Shown here one piece after another: positions 10,940 to 12,340 of a stretch of DNA of 12,340 bases. Source of the stretch: RGIG7213 sp045657205 (GTDB taxonomy: Bacteria > Bacillota > Clostridia > Oscillospirales > CAG-272). Where the stretch lies: assembly GCA_045657205.1 (NCBI GenBank), contig JAZOSS010000070.1:1-12340 (forward strand), in the 5' to 3' direction. The notes beneath the pieces were generated by a model. The model was given only the letters and a program-made list of their open reading frames with translations. It ran no database searches and was not told the DNA's origin. Every line of letters starts with the position of its first letter. The first letter of the stretch is position 1. The position numbers and the translations under genes are program-made.

Positions 10940-12340
10940 TTACCACTTGAGAGGGGAAGTATCAAATGAGGTAAGTTCGGGTATTTTCTCGTTTTCTCTG
11001 AAATGTGTGATGTTATATTTTTTCATTACGTCATACATATTTTTTAAAAGTATCTGATGTTCTTCATCATCCCACGCTACGCACATTAGGTAATATTCGG
11101 CTTGTATTTTTGATTTTTCAACGTGACGTTTGCAAAGTATATCATTTGCAGCTTCATACGCTTTGTTCCAAAGTTCCAAAAGCTCCTGCGCGTATACTTT
11201 AAGCTCTTCTTTGGTTCTTTTTTGATCAAAGACGGTATTTACGTCTTCCTGAACGGACATGTGTGAAAGCGATGCTTCTTTACTCGTTTTATCAATATAC
11301 TCAAGTATATATTCCCATCCGCCGCCGTAATAGCCTTCCAGAAAGTCGCACATATATTCGTGATATTTTTCTTTTGTCATATCGGGTTCCCACATCAGCT
11401 TTGCAAGTAAATAAGCGCGAAGCTCGCCAAACTCACCGCTTGCGGATTGATAGTTGCCTTGTTCAAGCACACCTGTGACATTGTTATCTTTGAAAAAACG
11501 GATGTTGTCGTACATCGTATAAAGATTGGGAAAAGGCGACAGATAGTACATAAAATCGGATGTAAAATCCCAAACGTAAAGATTTTTGCATATCGCCCCC
11601 CAGGCTTCCGCGTACGTTTTAAAATCATCGTTGCCGGTACAGTTTGAAATGCTGTGTGAAAAACAGTTGTCAATGCTCGAAAGCCTTATTATTACGTTAT
11701 CGGCGGGCACGATGCTTTTCGGTGGTTTTTTTGTATATCCGTATGCAAGAGTGTCAACGTAAACGCCGGGATATTCTTCTTTAATCTCTGATGCGATTCT
11801 GTTGACGAATGAAAGAAGGGAACCCATCTCGCTTCCTTCGGCATCGTTTATCGCTTTGCAGTTTTTACATTGGCATCCTTTTTTACTGCTTTCGTTTTGA
11901 GATATCGAAATGATATTTGCACTCGGATTTTCTTCAAGCCAAGTTCTTGTATTTTTTAATACATTATTATATATATCCTCATTTGTAAGACACGGTGCGG
12001 CAGATCCCGTGCCGGCAAGCGAACCGAGTGTATGTACGAAATTACCTGCGTAGGAAATACCACCGCCGTAGTTTTCGAGATCTCTTAAAATGCTTCCGTT
12101 TATCTTCTGCTTTGCTGAAAATCCGCTGTCAAGTGCATCAAACCAGAAGACATCGCGAAATTCAAATGCAGGCTTGAAAACTACGGAAATATCTGAGGTA
12201 ATGACTATTTTTTCATTTTTAAGTATTCTTTCACAGTCAGAGGTGTAATATCTTACACCCACGTAGTCTTCCAAAAAGCTGTATACGCCGTATAAAACAC
12301 CTCTGCTTGTATTTGAAGCTATGTAAAGATCATCACCGTC
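10940..12340 (-). CDS. DUF4838 domain protein, glycan-associated (N-terminus beyond right edge)
   Basis: The frame is open from the right edge to a TAA at 10942-10940, giving 466 visible residues; the start is outside the window (the TTG at 12274 is an internal leucine codon). The visible part opens with IASNTSRGVLYGVYSFLEDYVGVRYYTSD, the junction typical of DUF4838 proteins, where an alpha-glucuronidase/GH20-type N-terminal domain leads into a TIM-barrel-like domain. It continues with IISISQNESSKKGCQCKNCK: Cys156, Cys158 and Cys161 of the visible part form the CxCxxC motif seen in this family, perhaps binding metal. Later features are DNVIIRLSSIDNCFSHSI, NLYVWDFTSDFMYYLSPFPNLYTMYDNIRFF and a helical C-terminal region. 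The family is found with polysaccharide-degrading enzymes; its reaction is not established. Secretion cannot be judged without the N-terminus. Confidence 0.85.
   Translation of the reverse strand, partial: DGDDLYIASNTSRGVLYGVYSFLEDYVGVRYYTSDCERILKNEKIVITSDISVVFKPAFEFRDVFWFDALDSGFSAKQKINGSILRDLENYGGGISYAGNFVHTLGSLAGTGSAAPCLTNEDIYNNVLKNTRTWLEENPSANIISISQNESSKKGCQCKNCKAINDAEGSEMGSLLSFVNRIASEIKEEYPGVYVDTLAYGYTKKPPKSIVPADNVIIRLSSIDNCFSHSISNCTGNDDFKTYAEAWGAICKNLYVWDFTSDFMYYLSPFPNLYTMYDNIRFFKDNNVTGVLEQGNYQSASGEFGELRAYLLAKLMWEPDMTKEKYHEYMCDFLEGYYGGGWEYILEYIDKTSKEASLSHMSVQEDVNTVFDQKRTKEELKVYAQELLELWNKAYEAANDILCKRHVEKSKIQAEYYLMCVAWDDEEHQILLKNMYDVMKKYNITHFRENEKIPELTSFDTSPLKW

Noticed and set aside
12242..12259. 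7-bp inverted repeat GGTGTAA / TTACACC with a 4-nt loop
   Set aside because: Internal to the DUF4838 coding sequence (GVRYYTS region), without any terminator or operator context.

Overview
The window looks like a chromosomal segment from a low-to-moderate-GC Gram-positive anaerobe of the class Clostridia. An Oscillospiraceae/Ruminococcaceae-like gut bacterium is my guess, but the exact genus cannot be read from the sequence. Evidence: a 5' fragment of the forespore sigma factor gene sigG; purine-rich GGAGG-type ribosome binding sites; SigA-type promoters with 17-bp spacers; a membrane-anchored glycoside hydrolase; and a DUF4838 protein. Ten genes or gene fragments fill almost all of the window, and no stretch over about 200 bases lacks a gene. 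I saw no tRNA, rRNA, CRISPR array or insertion sequence.

Left block (1-5426, all minus strand, transcribed right to left): an AMP-forming acyl ligase, a small acyl carrier protein (ACP) with an unusual NSY motif around its attachment serine, an ABC transporter ATPase, and a very large FtsX-type permease that runs off the left edge. The last three genes are almost contiguous (10-nt and 1-nt gaps). A strong promoter precedes the ligase, and an extended -10 element that shares 12 identical bases with it precedes the ACP gene. The simplest reading is a cassette in which the ligase activates a carboxylic acid, the ACP may carry it, and a MacB/LolD-like ABC machine acts on a membrane-associated product. 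The substrate is unknown. This is the most interesting unit in the window.

Middle block (5556-8192): one secreted, C-terminally membrane-anchored GH71/GH99-like glycoside hydrolase with a CBM9-like module, on the minus strand. It has its own TTGACT-17-TATAAT promoter, a 13-bp palindrome at the predicted transcription start and a perfect 12-bp-stem terminator.

Right block (8193-12340): a truncated sigG fragment (plus strand) that ends 2 nt from a convergent ferritin-like diiron protein gene (minus strand, TTG start). Next come a second, canonical ACP and a polysaccharide-type MOP flippase (plus strand, 14 nt apart, probably one transcript), then a terminator that may serve both strands. The last gene is a DUF4838 glycan-associated protein on the minus strand, cut by the right edge. 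Two carbohydrate-active proteins and two carrier-protein/transporter pairings in 12 kb point to cell-surface or glycan biology, but a functional link between the blocks is inference only.
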